A stretch of DNA of 64,000 bases from Crossiella cryophila (GTDB lineage: Bacteria > Actinomycetota > Actinomycetes > Mycobacteriales > Pseudonocardiaceae): the NCBI RefSeq assembly GCF_014204915.1, contig NZ_JACHMH010000001.1, positions 3,121,001 to 3,185,000 on the forward strand, read 5' to 3'. The notes beneath the pieces are model-generated. The model did not search any database. It saw only the letters and a program-made list of their open reading frames with translations, and was not told the DNA's origin. A program made the position numbers and the translations under genes. Below are positions 9,213 through 17,638 of the stretch, in pieces (positions within the stretch are counted from its first letter, which is position 1; every line of letters begins with the position of its first letter).

Positions 9213-9509
9213 GAACAAAGATCAAGATCGTCCTCGCCGGACGGGCAGAAATCAAAGGATGGGGGGGAAAGTCAAAAACAAGAGCAAAGACAAAGAGCAG
9301 TGCTCGTACGGTTCCCCCATCCCCGTCAGCCCTCCGATACCAAACCACATCCCGGGCACGCAGACCGTTGCGGTTGAGAAGCTAGGGCGGCGGCAGGTTG
9401 CGGTCTGCGCACCCGGGATGTGGTGTGTCCTCTCCAGGCTGACGGGGATGGGGGAACCGCTCAGGTGTGGTTTGAAAAGCCACCCCGGCCGCCTGTTCGG
9501 GCTTCGCCC
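9213..9509 (+). repeat. Dispersed ~290-bp palindromic element, copy 1
   Basis: The same sequence recurs in inverted orientation at about 40172-40462. Internally, arms of about 60 nt (roughly 9308-9367 and 9399-9459) pair around GGTTCCCCCATCCCCGTCAG / CTGACGGGGATGGGGGAACC and ACATCCCGGG / CCCGGGATGT. The loop carries GAAGCTAGGGCGGCGGCAGG. An A-rich stretch (about 9245-9300) and CAAGATCGTCCTCGCCGGAC precede the palindrome. No transposase is encoded, so it resembles a MITE or a structured RNA. It has lower GC and different composition from the neighbouring genes. Confidence 0.8.
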
Positions 9510-9527
9510 AGCCGCAATCGCCCAAGG

Positions 9528-9688
9528 CGTACAAGAACGGCCAACGTGGTGTACGACAACGGCCAACACTGGGTACGACAACGGCCAACACGCGCGGAGG
9601 GGGTTCAAACCCGAACCCCTCCCGGCGTGTTGGCCGTTCTCGTACCGCGTGTTGGCCGTTGTTGTACGGGGTGTTGGCTGTTATGGGT
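9528..9688. repeat. Inward-facing short repeat array, locus 2 (six units)
   Basis: Three plus units (starting about 9528, 9550 and 9574) face three minus units (ending about 9651, 9673 and 9688). The central spacer itself folds: GGAGGGGGTT pairs with AACCCCTCC. The whole locus can therefore be drawn as one long hairpin. The last unit is degenerate (TGTTGGCTGTTATGGG) and overlaps the stop codon of the XRE-type gene. Confidence 0.85.
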
Positions 9689-10634
9689 GGAGGGGGATTC
9701 CGTCCCAGCGGATGCCGAAGGTGCCGGGGCCTACGTCTTGGGCTATGGCGTGTACTGAGCCGGAGCTGGAGACGGTCAGGGCTCGGCGGCGGGTGCCGGT
9801 GGGGGAGGCGAGGGGGCTGGTTACCTGGTAGGCGCGTTGGGGGAGGGCTTCTGGGTGGAAGCGGATTTCGGCCAGGTAGTCGCGGACGGGGCGGCGGAAT
9901 TTGCGGCAGAACAGGTCGCCCTGGCGGGGTGGGGCGCCTGCGGGGCTGATGACCTCGAATTCCATCATGACTGTTTCGCCTCGGCTCAGCGGTTCGTCGA
10001 AGAGGAGTTCGGCGGCCATCAGGCCGGTGTCGGGGTGGATGGCGAGGTTGCCCAGCCGGCAGTGGCGCAGGGGGACCAGGTCGGCGGCGGCGCCTCGGGG
10101 GTGGCGGGGGTCGTAGACGACCAGCCAGCGGTCGGCGCCGTCGGCGTCGGCTCGGAGGACCTGTTTGACTCGCAGGCTTTGCTGGCGGCCGTCGCGGCCT
10201 ACCTCGACCAGGTCGTGCTGGCTCAGGCGGGTCAGCAACTCGTCCGAGCTTGTGTCTACTGTGGACAGTAGTTCGGCCAGGCGGTCCCGGCGGGACCAGA
10301 GTTGTTCCACGGCGGGGGTGGCCACGGGGGCCATGGCGTGTCTGCCGCGGGGGCGGGGTGGGCCGACGAGCATCCGCAGCGCCGCCTCCGGCAGGCCGAG
10401 CACGGCCTCCAGGTGGCCGAGCACCACGAAGGAGTCGTCGCGTTCTGGTTGGCGGCGGCCGGATTGCCAGTTGCTCAGGGTGGCCACGCTGACGGTGGCG
10501 CCGCGGGCGCGTAATCGGTGCTGGATCCGGTCCAGGCTCAGGCCGCTGGCCTGGATCGCGGCGCGCAGGGCGGCCGGGAAGGGGCCGGTGCGCAGCAGGG
10601 TGGTCAGGTCGGGGGAGGAGATGGCCAGCGTCAT
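9681..10634 (-). CDS. XRE-like helix-turn-helix protein with actinobacterial C-terminal domain
   Basis: Probable DNA-binding regulator, 317 aa. Residues about 20-75 form a lambda-repressor-like HTH (LRAAIQASGLSLDRIQ, then VSVATLSNWQSGRRQPER as the recognition region). The remaining ~230 residues form a basic, mostly beta domain with no motif I can name; similar two-part proteins are frequent in Streptomyces and Pseudonocardiaceae. The ATG at 10634 lacks a good Shine-Dalgarno. The gene stands alone between the repeat block and the glycosidase pair, and its stop codon lies inside the final unit of repeat locus 2. Target genes are unknown. Confidence 0.8.
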   Translation of the reverse strand: MTLAISSPDLTTLLRTGPFPAALRAAIQASGLSLDRIQHRLRARGATVSVATLSNWQSGRRQPERDDSFVVLGHLEAVLGLPEAALRMLVGPPRPRGRHAMAPVATPAVEQLWSRRDRLAELLSTVDTSSDELLTRLSQHDLVEVGRDGRQQSLRVKQVLRADADGADRWLVVYDPRHPRGAAADLVPLRHCRLGNLAIHPDTGLMAAELLFDEPLSRGETVMMEFEVISPAGAPPRQGDLFCRKFRRPVRDYLAEIRFHPEALPQRAYQVTSPLASPTGTRRRALTVSSSGSVHAIAQDVGPGTFGIRWDGIPLHP

Positions 10635-10914
10635 GGAGTTGGTCCCGTTGGTCTCGTAAGGGCAGGGGCGAGACGTGGTGTACGGGATCAGCGACAGGCC
10701 GCGGAGGCCACCCGGACAAGGTCGATGTGACCCCGGGTGGTCAGGATTTCCTGCGGTGCCATGGGTTGGACGCTAGGGGCGGTGGATTTGCGCTGTCAAC
10801 GGCTCTCACGTGGTGGACAGTCCTCGACGCCTGGCCACGCCCCTGCTGGTTCAGGTGCGTAGCCAGGCTCGCCAGATGGCCCAGTGCGAGACCCCGTCAC
10901 CACTGGGAACCGCT

Positions 10915-10958
10915 CCAGGATTGCGGTTTCCCGTGGCGGCGGGAGACTGCAATCCTGG
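10915..10958 (-). terminator. Stem-loop downstream of the GH27 gene
   Basis: CCAGGATTGCGGTTTCCCG and CGGGAGACTGCAATCCTGG form 19-bp arms with two mismatches around a six-base loop. It lies about 60 bp past the GH27 stop. There is no T-run, so this is either an actinomycete-style terminator or an operator. The rest of 10635-11015 shows no gene. Confidence 0.5.
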
Positions 10959-11015
10959 GCGAAGGCACCGACGATCGATGCGGGCCATCAGAGTGATGCG
11001 GTTAGGCCATCAGCA

Positions 11016-12671
11016 TCAGGCGCAGGTGATCTTGGCGTCGGCCCAGTCCGCGTGGTCGTAGTTGATGTTGTCGCCGCCGTCGGTGACGACCAGCCGGAGT
11101 TGTTCGGCGTCACTGACATCGGCGGTGATCGCGGTGGCGCCGCCGGATCCGGTCAGCACCCCGGTGGCCGCCTTGCGGTTGCCGTCGGCGTGCACTTCGA
11201 AGACCACCGAGCCGTTCGCCCCGGCCACCTCGTCGTCGATGCCGACCTGGGCGGTGAAGGTGGAGCATTTGCGGCCCAGGTACATGGTGATCTCACTGCG
11301 CGCGTGCACGCCGATGCCCTTGGGGTAGGTGACCCCGCCGATGGTCAGCGGCTTGCCGTCGCCCGCGGGCTGGTTGCCGTTGCTGCGGTCCTTCTCCGCC
11401 GGGCCCCAGCCGTTGGCCACGCCCTGCCAGTCCAGGTCGGAGACCTGCGAGGTGCCCGCGGGCGGCGGGGTCTGCGCGCCGACCCGGCTGACCCGGTACA
11501 TCACGGTGCCGTGTGCGGGCACCGAGGCGCTGATCGCGCCGGTGCTGGTGCGGGTGGCCTTGGACCACAGGTCCTTGAGCCGGAAGTTGTTGCCGGACAG
11601 GCCGATCTCCGCGGCGGTGGTGTTGATGGTGGCGGCCGAGCCGTTCTCGTTGAACAGCGCCACCGCGACATCGCCGTTCGCGAGCGGCTTGGCGATCACG
11701 TAGGTGCCGCCGGATGCCTTGATCTGCTTGCCCTGCACGCCCTTGGCGTCCTGGTCGACGTCGATGACGTCCTTGTTGAGCAGGGTGTTGAAGTTCTCCT
11801 GGTTGACCTTGCGCAGGTCGGCGCCGATGAGCAGCGGCGCGGCCATGATGGCCCACAGGCTGAAGTGCGAGCGGTATTCGGTGGGGGTCATGCCGCCGTT
11901 GCCGACCTCGAGCATGTCCGGGTCGTTCCACGCGCCGGGCTTGGCGTACTGCGCGAGGGGCAGGTTCTTCTTGAAGATCTGCACCATTTTCGCCCAGGTG
12001 TCGTTGATGTCACCGGTGGTGCGCCACAGGTTTCCGGTGTCCTGGGCCCATTCCCACGGCTTGTTCTGGCCCCATTCGCAGATGGAGAACACGATGGGCC
12101 GCCCGGTGGCCTTGAGCGCGTCGCGCATCTTGCGGTAGCGCATCTTGGCGTCCACGCCCTGGTTGTTGCAGTTGTCGTACTTGAGGTAGTCCACGCCCCA
12201 GCTGGCGAAGAGTTTGGCGTCCTGTTCCTCGTGGTTGAGCCCGCCGGGGAAGCCCGCGGTGTTGCAGGTCTTGGTGCCGGCGCTGGTGTAGATGCCGAAC
12301 TTGAGGCCCTTGCTGTGCACGTAGTCGGCGACGAACTTGATGCCGCGCGGGAATCGCTTGGGGTCGGGTTCCAGGTTGCCCTGGGCGTTGCGGGTGGTCT
12401 TGGCCCAGCAGTCGTCGATGTTGACGTACTGGTAGCCGACGTCCTTGAGGCCCTTGTCCACGAAGATGTCGGCCATGTCCATGACCATCTTCTCGTTGAA
12501 CTCGGCCCGGCAGTGCGTGGTGTTCCAGTTGTTGAAGCCCATCGGGGGTGTGCGGGCCAGGCCGTTCTCCAGTGCCTCGGCCTGTGGCGCGGCCACCGTG
12601 GTCAGCACGAGTCCGGTCGCGGCGATCACGGTGGATGCCGCGGCCAGTACGGCCGTCAGTCTTCTGCGCAC
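11016..12671 (-). CDS. Secreted GH27 alpha-galactosidase with C-terminal NPCBM domain
   Basis: Extracellular enzyme releasing terminal alpha-D-galactose, 551 aa. The GTG at 12671 follows AAGGAG. Signal peptide is about 1-32. The GH27 (beta/alpha)8 barrel starts at LARTPPMGFNNWN; the nucleophile is D166 (YLKYDNC) and the acid/base is D221 (RTTGDINDTW), with WNDPDMLEVG at 248-257. A short beta domain follows. After a PPP linker near 405, a carbohydrate-binding NPCBM domain (DLDWQGVANGWGPAEKD, TYPKGIGVHARSEI) runs to the end. It lies about 46 bp downstream of the GH95-like gene on the same strand, so the two probably form one transcript. Confidence 0.95.
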   Translation of the reverse strand: MRRRLTAVLAAASTVIAATGLVLTTVAAPQAEALENGLARTPPMGFNNWNTTHCRAEFNEKMVMDMADIFVDKGLKDVGYQYVNIDDCWAKTTRNAQGNLEPDPKRFPRGIKFVADYVHSKGLKFGIYTSAGTKTCNTAGFPGGLNHEEQDAKLFASWGVDYLKYDNCNNQGVDAKMRYRKMRDALKATGRPIVFSICEWGQNKPWEWAQDTGNLWRTTGDINDTWAKMVQIFKKNLPLAQYAKPGAWNDPDMLEVGNGGMTPTEYRSHFSLWAIMAAPLLIGADLRKVNQENFNTLLNKDVIDVDQDAKGVQGKQIKASGGTYVIAKPLANGDVAVALFNENGSAATINTTAAEIGLSGNNFRLKDLWSKATRTSTGAISASVPAHGTVMYRVSRVGAQTPPPAGTSQVSDLDWQGVANGWGPAEKDRSNGNQPAGDGKPLTIGGVTYPKGIGVHARSEITMYLGRKCSTFTAQVGIDDEVAGANGSVVFEVHADGNRKAATGVLTGSGGATAITADVSDAEQLRLVVTDGGDNINYDHADWADAKITCA

Positions 12672-12717
12672 GATAACTCCTTGTCCGGCAACGGGTTTCG
12701 CGGCGGCGAGGTGAGTC

Positions 12718-15033
12718 TTAGGAGAGGCCCCAGGGTTTGCCGGGGTTGGAGATCCGGACCGGCTCGATGGTCAGCTCGGGCATGGCGCCCTGCGGGTAGA
12801 TCACCGCGGTGCCGCCGCGGGCCAGATCGAACTCGGCCACGCCGCCGGGCAGTTCGCGGAAGACGATCGGCGAGCCGTCCGGGCGGCTGACCTGGATCGG
12901 CCGCTGGATCCCGTGCCGCACCTTGCACGGCGAACCGGCCAAGCTGCGCACCGAGACCCACCGGGTGCGCCCGCCCTTGCGGACCGCGCTGACCTCGAAG
13001 GCGCCCTCGGTGAGGAACTTGTCCACGGTGACGTCGGCCCAGCCGCGCGGCACCGCCGGGAAGATCCGGATGAACTCGCCCCAGCTCTGCACGAGCATGT
13101 CGTGCAGGGACTGCGCCGCGGACAGCGGGGTTTCCACCACCGGGCTGCCCTCGCGGTACATGGTGTTCTCGGTGACCGGGTACCGGGTGCTGGGGTCGAA
13201 GAACTTCAGCAGGTAGGCCAATGCCTCGTCACCCCGGCCGAGTCCGGCCAGCATGGAGGCCGCGCCGGTGTAGCTGTAGCCGCGGTGCGCGCCCTGGATG
13301 GCGTGCCAGTGCTTGATGGAGGTGTCGATCAGCGTGCGTTGCGCGGGATCGTCGCCGGTGATCTCATACAGCGGGTAGACCATCAGCAGGTGCGAGTAGT
13401 GCCGGTGCGACTTCTCGTACGGCACTCCGGCGCCGATCATGAACCCGTTCTTGTCGGTGGGGTAGGGCACCAGATCACGCAGCACCTGCCGCCACTTCGA
13501 GGCCAGCGGATCGTTCTTGCCGAGTTTGTCGTTGGCGTACAACAGGGTCCGGCAGCCCCAGCGGATCAGCGCGAGGTCGTAGTTGCAGTCCGGCGCGTTG
13601 CCGTACTCGGGGGAGTGGGTTTCCGGCAGGTGCAGCTTGCCGTCGGTGCCGGGCTTGAGGAAGTGCAGGTAGTAGTTGATCGATCGGCGCAGGATCGGGA
13701 AGAGCGTGTCCCGCAGGATGGCGATGTCCATGGTGTGCCGGTAGGACAGCCACACGTTGTGCAGGGTCCAGGTCAGGTTGCCGGTCTCCGGGCTGCCGCC
13801 GCCGTCGCCGGGACGCGCCACGTAGCTGCCCTTGAGCGTGGTCCGGTCCGTGCTGCGGCCCACCCCGGCGGAGTCGTGCTGGTACTCCGGCCGGACGTTC
13901 TTGATCAGCTGCGCCTGGTTGTCCCGCAGCGTGCTGGTGATGGCGTCCAGTTCGACGTGGTTGCTGCCGTGGATGAGCCAGTACTCCAGCTGCACGTTGA
14001 GGTTCCACCACACCGCGGGCCAGCCGGTGGGCTCGAACCAGGGCCCGCAGGTGGCCATCACGGTGCCGCCGGCCCTGGTGCCGGTGGCGGTCTTGTAGAG
14101 CTGGATCCACCAGAAGCTCTGCAGCCGCTGGTCGGGCAGGGAGACGAAGCTCTTGCGGTAGAAGGCGTGCCACCATTCGCGGTGACTGGCCACCAGCGCG
14201 GCCACGCCGGTCTCGGCGGCGTCCCTGACCAGCTTGAGCGCCTCGGCCTCGGCGGTGCGGGCCGGGAAGCTGTGCGCCACCGCGAGCAGCAGGGTGTGCT
14301 CGCCGGAGGTCCAGGCCGGGTCGCGGTAGGCGGTGGTGGTCTGCCCGCCGGCCAGCATCTCCTGCCGCACCACCTGCTCCGCGCCGTTGGTCGCGCGCAC
14401 CGGTTCCGGGTTGTGCGTGTAGCCGCTGGGCGGGTCGGGCCGGGTGCTGACCGCGGGTTCGGGGTGGAAGACCCAGCGCACCCGCTCACCGCCGCTGGGG
14501 GTCACCTGGGCCAGCAGCACCGAGCGGGTGGTGTGGATGAACGCCCGCAGCTTCAGCGTGCCCGCCGAGGTGGTGATGGTGCCGGTGAACTCGCCGTGCC
14601 AGAGGTCCAGCCGCCAGTCCACGCCGGTGATCGTGCCGGCGGGTTCCAGGGTCAGGTGGCCGACCGGCAGCCGGCACACGCCGTGCCCGCTGCCGAACTG
14701 CGGCCGGTGGTCCTGCACCTCGGCGTGCTGCACGCTGAACCGGATCGCGTTCTTGCCGGGTTCCTTGCGGATGATCGACCCGAGTCGCCCGTCACCGAGG
14801 AAGGGCCCCTGCCACCACTCGGCAGGCAGCTTCTTCCACACCGGATCCTGCGCGCCGAGGAACCTCGCCCAGTCCACCTCGGACAGTCCGGCGATGCCCG
14901 GTTCCGGGGGCTCCGCCGGGACCGGGGCCGCCGGCGCGGCGGTGGCCGTGGGCGCGGCGGCGCCGACCACCCCGGCCGCTGCGGTGGCGGCCAGGAAGGT
15001 CCGACGAGAAAGATCCCATCTCTGCTCATCCAT
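12718..15033 (-). CDS. Tat-exported GH95-like glycoside hydrolase (fucosidase/galactosidase family)
   Basis: Secreted glycosidase, 771 aa. It begins with a twin-arginine signal (LSRRTFLAATAAAGVVGAA), implying export of the folded protein. An N-terminal beta-sandwich region (about 55-290, including AEWWQGPFLGDGRLGS) leads into an (alpha/alpha)6 barrel (about 300-640) and a C-terminal beta domain, the layout of GH95. GH95 enzymes act on alpha-1,2-L-fucosides or alpha-L-galactosides; I cannot tell which from sequence alone. PETHSPEYGNAPDCNYD and SHRHYSHLLMVYPL are the conserved active-site stretches I rely on. The ATG at 15033 follows AGAGG. It is first gene of a pair with the GH27 enzyme. Confidence 0.8.
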   Translation of the reverse strand: MDEQRWDLSRRTFLAATAAAGVVGAAAPTATAAPAAPVPAEPPEPGIAGLSEVDWARFLGAQDPVWKKLPAEWWQGPFLGDGRLGSIIRKEPGKNAIRFSVQHAEVQDHRPQFGSGHGVCRLPVGHLTLEPAGTITGVDWRLDLWHGEFTGTITTSAGTLKLRAFIHTTRSVLLAQVTPSGGERVRWVFHPEPAVSTRPDPPSGYTHNPEPVRATNGAEQVVRQEMLAGGQTTTAYRDPAWTSGEHTLLLAVAHSFPARTAEAEALKLVRDAAETGVAALVASHREWWHAFYRKSFVSLPDQRLQSFWWIQLYKTATGTRAGGTVMATCGPWFEPTGWPAVWWNLNVQLEYWLIHGSNHVELDAITSTLRDNQAQLIKNVRPEYQHDSAGVGRSTDRTTLKGSYVARPGDGGGSPETGNLTWTLHNVWLSYRHTMDIAILRDTLFPILRRSINYYLHFLKPGTDGKLHLPETHSPEYGNAPDCNYDLALIRWGCRTLLYANDKLGKNDPLASKWRQVLRDLVPYPTDKNGFMIGAGVPYEKSHRHYSHLLMVYPLYEITGDDPAQRTLIDTSIKHWHAIQGAHRGYSYTGAASMLAGLGRGDEALAYLLKFFDPSTRYPVTENTMYREGSPVVETPLSAAQSLHDMLVQSWGEFIRIFPAVPRGWADVTVDKFLTEGAFEVSAVRKGGRTRWVSVRSLAGSPCKVRHGIQRPIQVSRPDGSPIVFRELPGGVAEFDLARGGTAVIYPQGAMPELTIEPVRISNPGKPWGLS

Positions 15034-15184
15034 CGATAAGCCTCTTTCGCTTCCATGGATGGGCCGATGGCGGCTTTTCGACCCCGATGTCGTGCACGAA
15101 GCTAGGAGCGCGGGCCCCGGCGCGTCAATGCTCCGACAAGGTAAGAGATCGGATGTATAGGTTTTCGAATCCGGCTACCGCGGA

Positions 15185-15220
15185 CAAAAAAGACCCCCGG
15201 CGCGTATCGCACCGGGGGCC
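15185..15220 (-). terminator. Rho-independent terminator of the DUF349 gene
   Basis: On the minus strand, GGCCCCCGGTGCG-atac-CGCCGGGGGTC is followed by TTTTTTG. It sits about 15-50 bp after the DUF349 stop. Classic stem plus T-run. Confidence 0.85.
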
Positions 15221-15233
15221 TGGTTCTCGCTGG

Positions 15234-16553
15234 TCAGCGGCTCGCGAGGGACTCCTCGGCGGCGGCCAGCCACTCACGCCACTGCGCGGCCTGGGCCTCG
15301 GCCTCCTTGGCCTTGCGGTCGTTGCCCGCCGAACGCGCCTTGGCCGCCTGCGACTCGAACTGCTCGACCCGCTCGCGGAACTGGGCGACCCTGGCCTCAG
15401 CCTCGGGGTCGGAGCGGCGCCACTGCGCGTCGACCGCGCCACGCACCCGCTCCTCGACCGCGCGCAGCCTGCCTTCCAGCTCGCGCACCTTCTCCCTCGG
15501 CACCTTGCCGATGGCGTCCCAGCGCTCCTGCAGCTTGTACAGCGCGCCGCGCGCGGCCTCCAGCCCACCGGTGCCAGCCGGATCGATCTGCTCGGCCTCG
15601 GCCAGCAGCTCTTCCTTCAGCTTGGCGTTCTCGCCGAACTCCGCGTCCCGCTCGGAGAAGGCGTCGGAACGGCGGGCGAAGAACTTGTCCTGCGCGCCGC
15701 GGAAGCGCTGCCACAGCGCGTCGTCGGCGTCCTTCGGGGCCCGGCCGGCGGCCTTCCACTCGGTCATCAGGTCCTTGTACCGGGTCGCGGTGTCGCCCCA
15801 GTCGCCGGACTCGGCGATCCGCTCGGCCTCTTCCACGATCTCCTGCTTGCGCTGCTTCGCGGTGGACCGCTGCCGGTCCAGGTCCGCGAAGTGCGAGCCG
15901 CGCCGCCGGTTGAAGGCGTCCCGTGCCTTGGCGAAGCGCCGCCAGAGCTGCTCGTCGGTCTTGCGGTCGACCCCGCGCACGGCCTTCCACTCGTCCAGCA
16001 TCTGGCGCAGCCGGTCCCCGGCCACCTTCCACTGCGTGGACTCATTCGCCAGGCCCTCGGCCTCGTCGACCAGGGCCTGCTTCTTGGCCACCGCCTCGAC
16101 CCTGGCGGCCTCCTTGGCCACCTTGCCGGCCTCGACCGCGGCCTCAGCCTTGATCACCAGCGCGTCCAGCTTCGTGGCCAGCGCGGCCAGGTCGCCGACC
16201 ACGTGGGCCTCGGCCAGGCTCTCCTTGATGGTGCGCACGCTGGTCAGGGCCTGCTTGGGGTCCCCGGCGCCAGAGGTCAGCCGGGTGTCCAGCAGTTCGA
16301 CCTCGGTGCGCACGTCGTCGAAGCGGCGCGCGAAATGCGCCAGCCCCTCGGCGGGCTCACCCGCCTGCCACGACCCGATCGAGCGCTCGCCCTCCGCGGT
16401 GCGCACATACACGGTGCCATCGGCATCGACCCTGCCCCAGCGGCCTGGATCGTCGGACGCGACCGGCACCGTTGGCGCCTGCCCCGCTCCGCCTGGGTGC
16501 TGCGCCGGTGTGGCCGCAGCTACAGTCGCCAGGTTCGTGTCCTGGTCCGTCAT
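15234..16553 (-). CDS. DUF349 domain-containing coiled-coil protein (Rv2731-like)
   Basis: Cytoplasmic, highly charged helical protein, 439 aa, of unknown biochemical role. Residues 1-60 are low-complexity and then contain GRWGRVDADGTVYVRTAEGE. From about 165 on, repeated ~70-residue DUF349 units recur, each with a W-K-x-x-G-x-x-x-x-x-x-D-x-x-LW-x-RF pattern (for example WKAVRGVDRKTDEQLWRRF and WKAAGRAPKDADDALWQRF). The end is a coiled coil. The ATG follows AAGGAGGAG, a very strong site. In M. tuberculosis the homologous gene neighbours miaB in the same series. A good terminator follows. Confidence 0.88.
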   Translation of the reverse strand: MTDQDTNLATVAAATPAQHPGGAGQAPTVPVASDDPGRWGRVDADGTVYVRTAEGERSIGSWQAGEPAEGLAHFARRFDDVRTEVELLDTRLTSGAGDPKQALTSVRTIKESLAEAHVVGDLAALATKLDALVIKAEAAVEAGKVAKEAARVEAVAKKQALVDEAEGLANESTQWKVAGDRLRQMLDEWKAVRGVDRKTDEQLWRRFAKARDAFNRRRGSHFADLDRQRSTAKQRKQEIVEEAERIAESGDWGDTATRYKDLMTEWKAAGRAPKDADDALWQRFRGAQDKFFARRSDAFSERDAEFGENAKLKEELLAEAEQIDPAGTGGLEAARGALYKLQERWDAIGKVPREKVRELEGRLRAVEERVRGAVDAQWRRSDPEAEARVAQFRERVEQFESQAAKARSAGNDRKAKEAEAQAAQWREWLAAAEESLASR

Positions 16554-16765
16554 CGCCGGCTCCTCCTTGACTGCCCGCCTCGCTCGCCCGCAGCTGAATA
16601 CGCGGGCGCCCCGCAGCAGCGGGGCCAGTGCACGTCATCGAGGACCGGCACTCGCGGTCCTCGACGCCGCATTCAAACAGGTCAGGGCCGCCGGTGGTAC
16701 TCCTGGGCCAGGTTGTGACCTTGCTTTTGCCTACGGTTGCCCCCGCGCGAGCCCCACTAGCCTTG

Positions 16766-17470
16766 ATGCTCGTGATCGCCCGAGTCGCCTTCGCGCCCCA
16801 TCCACCCCTGTTGGTACCCGAACTGGTGACCGGAGCCGCCACCGAGACGGAACCCCTGCGGCGGGCCTGCCGCGCGGCCGCCGCCACCCTCACCCGAATG
16901 GCCGACCACTGGTGGGTGATAGCCGTTGACCAGGCCGGACCCAAGATCATCGGCCCGGAGGCCCGCGGCACCTTCGCCGGGTTCGGCGTGGACCTCGAGG
17001 TCGACCTGGGCCGCGGCCAGGGCCCGGCCGACCCGGAGTTGCCGGTCCCGGCGCTGATCGCGGGCTGGCTGCGTGCGCACGCGGGCGCACGCTCGGTGAC
17101 CGTCCAACTGCTGCCCACGGATCTTGATCCGGCCGCGTGCCTAGATCTGGGGACAACGCTGGCCGCGGGACCGGAGCGCACCGGGCTGCTGGTCCTCGCC
17201 GACTCCTCGGCCCGGCTGACCCCACGCTCCCCGGTGCCGCCGGATCCGCGCGCCCCGGACTTCGACGCCCGGATCTCCAGCGCGCTGGCCACCGGCGACC
17301 CGGCCCCGCTGACCGCACTGGACCCGGCGCTGGCGGTCGAGCTGTGGGCGCACGGCCGGGCCGCCTACCAGGTCGCCGGGGCCGCCACCGCGGGCCGGGA
17401 CTGGCAGGCCGAGCTGCTCTACTCCGACTGCCCCTACGGCGTCGGCTACCACGTGGCCACCTGGACCTGA
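16766..17470 (+). CDS. Class III extradiol dioxygenase subunit B-like protein (Rv2728c-like)
   Basis: Conserved actinobacterial protein of about 234 aa with the LigB/MEMO-like fold start VAFAPHPPLLVPELVTG. Family members usually bind a metal with His residues near this loop, but no reaction is established for this branch. Upstream there is no Shine-Dalgarno. TAGCCT at 16758-16763 could be a -10 box, and then the GTG at 16772 would suit a leaderless start; the ATG at 16766 is kept here. It precedes miaA, as in mycobacteria (Rv2728c then Rv2727c). Repeat locus 3 begins at its stop codon. Confidence 0.78.
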   Translation: MLVIARVAFAPHPPLLVPELVTGAATETEPLRRACRAAAATLTRMADHWWVIAVDQAGPKIIGPEARGTFAGFGVDLEVDLGRGQGPADPELPVPALIAGWLRAHAGARSVTVQLLPTDLDPAACLDLGTTLAAGPERTGLLVLADSSARLTPRSPVPPDPRAPDFDARISSALATGDPAPLTALDPALAVELWAHGRAAYQVAGAATAGRDWQAELLYSDCPYGVGYHVATWT

Positions 17471-17618
17471 CCCACAACGGCCAACACACCGTACGAAAAC
17501 GGCCAACACACGGTACGAAAACGGCCAACACTCCGACCGGCTTGCCCGCTCCCCGCGTGTTGGCCGAACTCGTACGGTGTGTTGGCTGAAGTGGGACGGT
17601 GTGTTGGCCGTTGTGGGG
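17471..17618. repeat. Inward-facing short repeat array, locus 3 (six units)
   Basis: Three plus units (starting near 17471, 17493 and 17514; core AACGGCCAACAC) face three minus units (near 17556, 17578 and 17600). The spacer is about 22 bp and C-rich. The array fills the entire gap between the dioxygenase-like gene and miaA. Its last unit reaches the putative -35 region of miaA. Confidence 0.85.
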
Positions 17619-17623
17619 GCTCG

Positions 17624-17638
17624 TAGGCTGGTTGGGTG
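17624..17638 (+). promoter_or_regulatory. Putative leaderless promoter of miaA
   Basis: TAGGCT at 17624-17629 lies six bases before the GTG at 17636, with no Shine-Dalgarno between. This fits transcription starting at or next to the start codon. The -35 region would fall within the last repeat unit of locus 3. Confidence 0.5.

Noticed and set aside
8763-9688. CRISPR array in the repeat block
   Set aside because: Units occur in both orientations, spacers are not uniform or unique 30-40-mers, and no cas genes are near.
9181-9831. Small ORFs inside the 290-bp element
   Set aside because: The two copies do not conserve a reading frame, and the sequence is explained by the palindrome.
12913-15039. 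708-codon plus-strand open frame opposite the GH95-like gene
   Set aside because: Val/Gly/Arg/Gln-rich composition typical of antisense shadows in high-GC DNA; the minus frame has a Tat signal and enzyme motifs.
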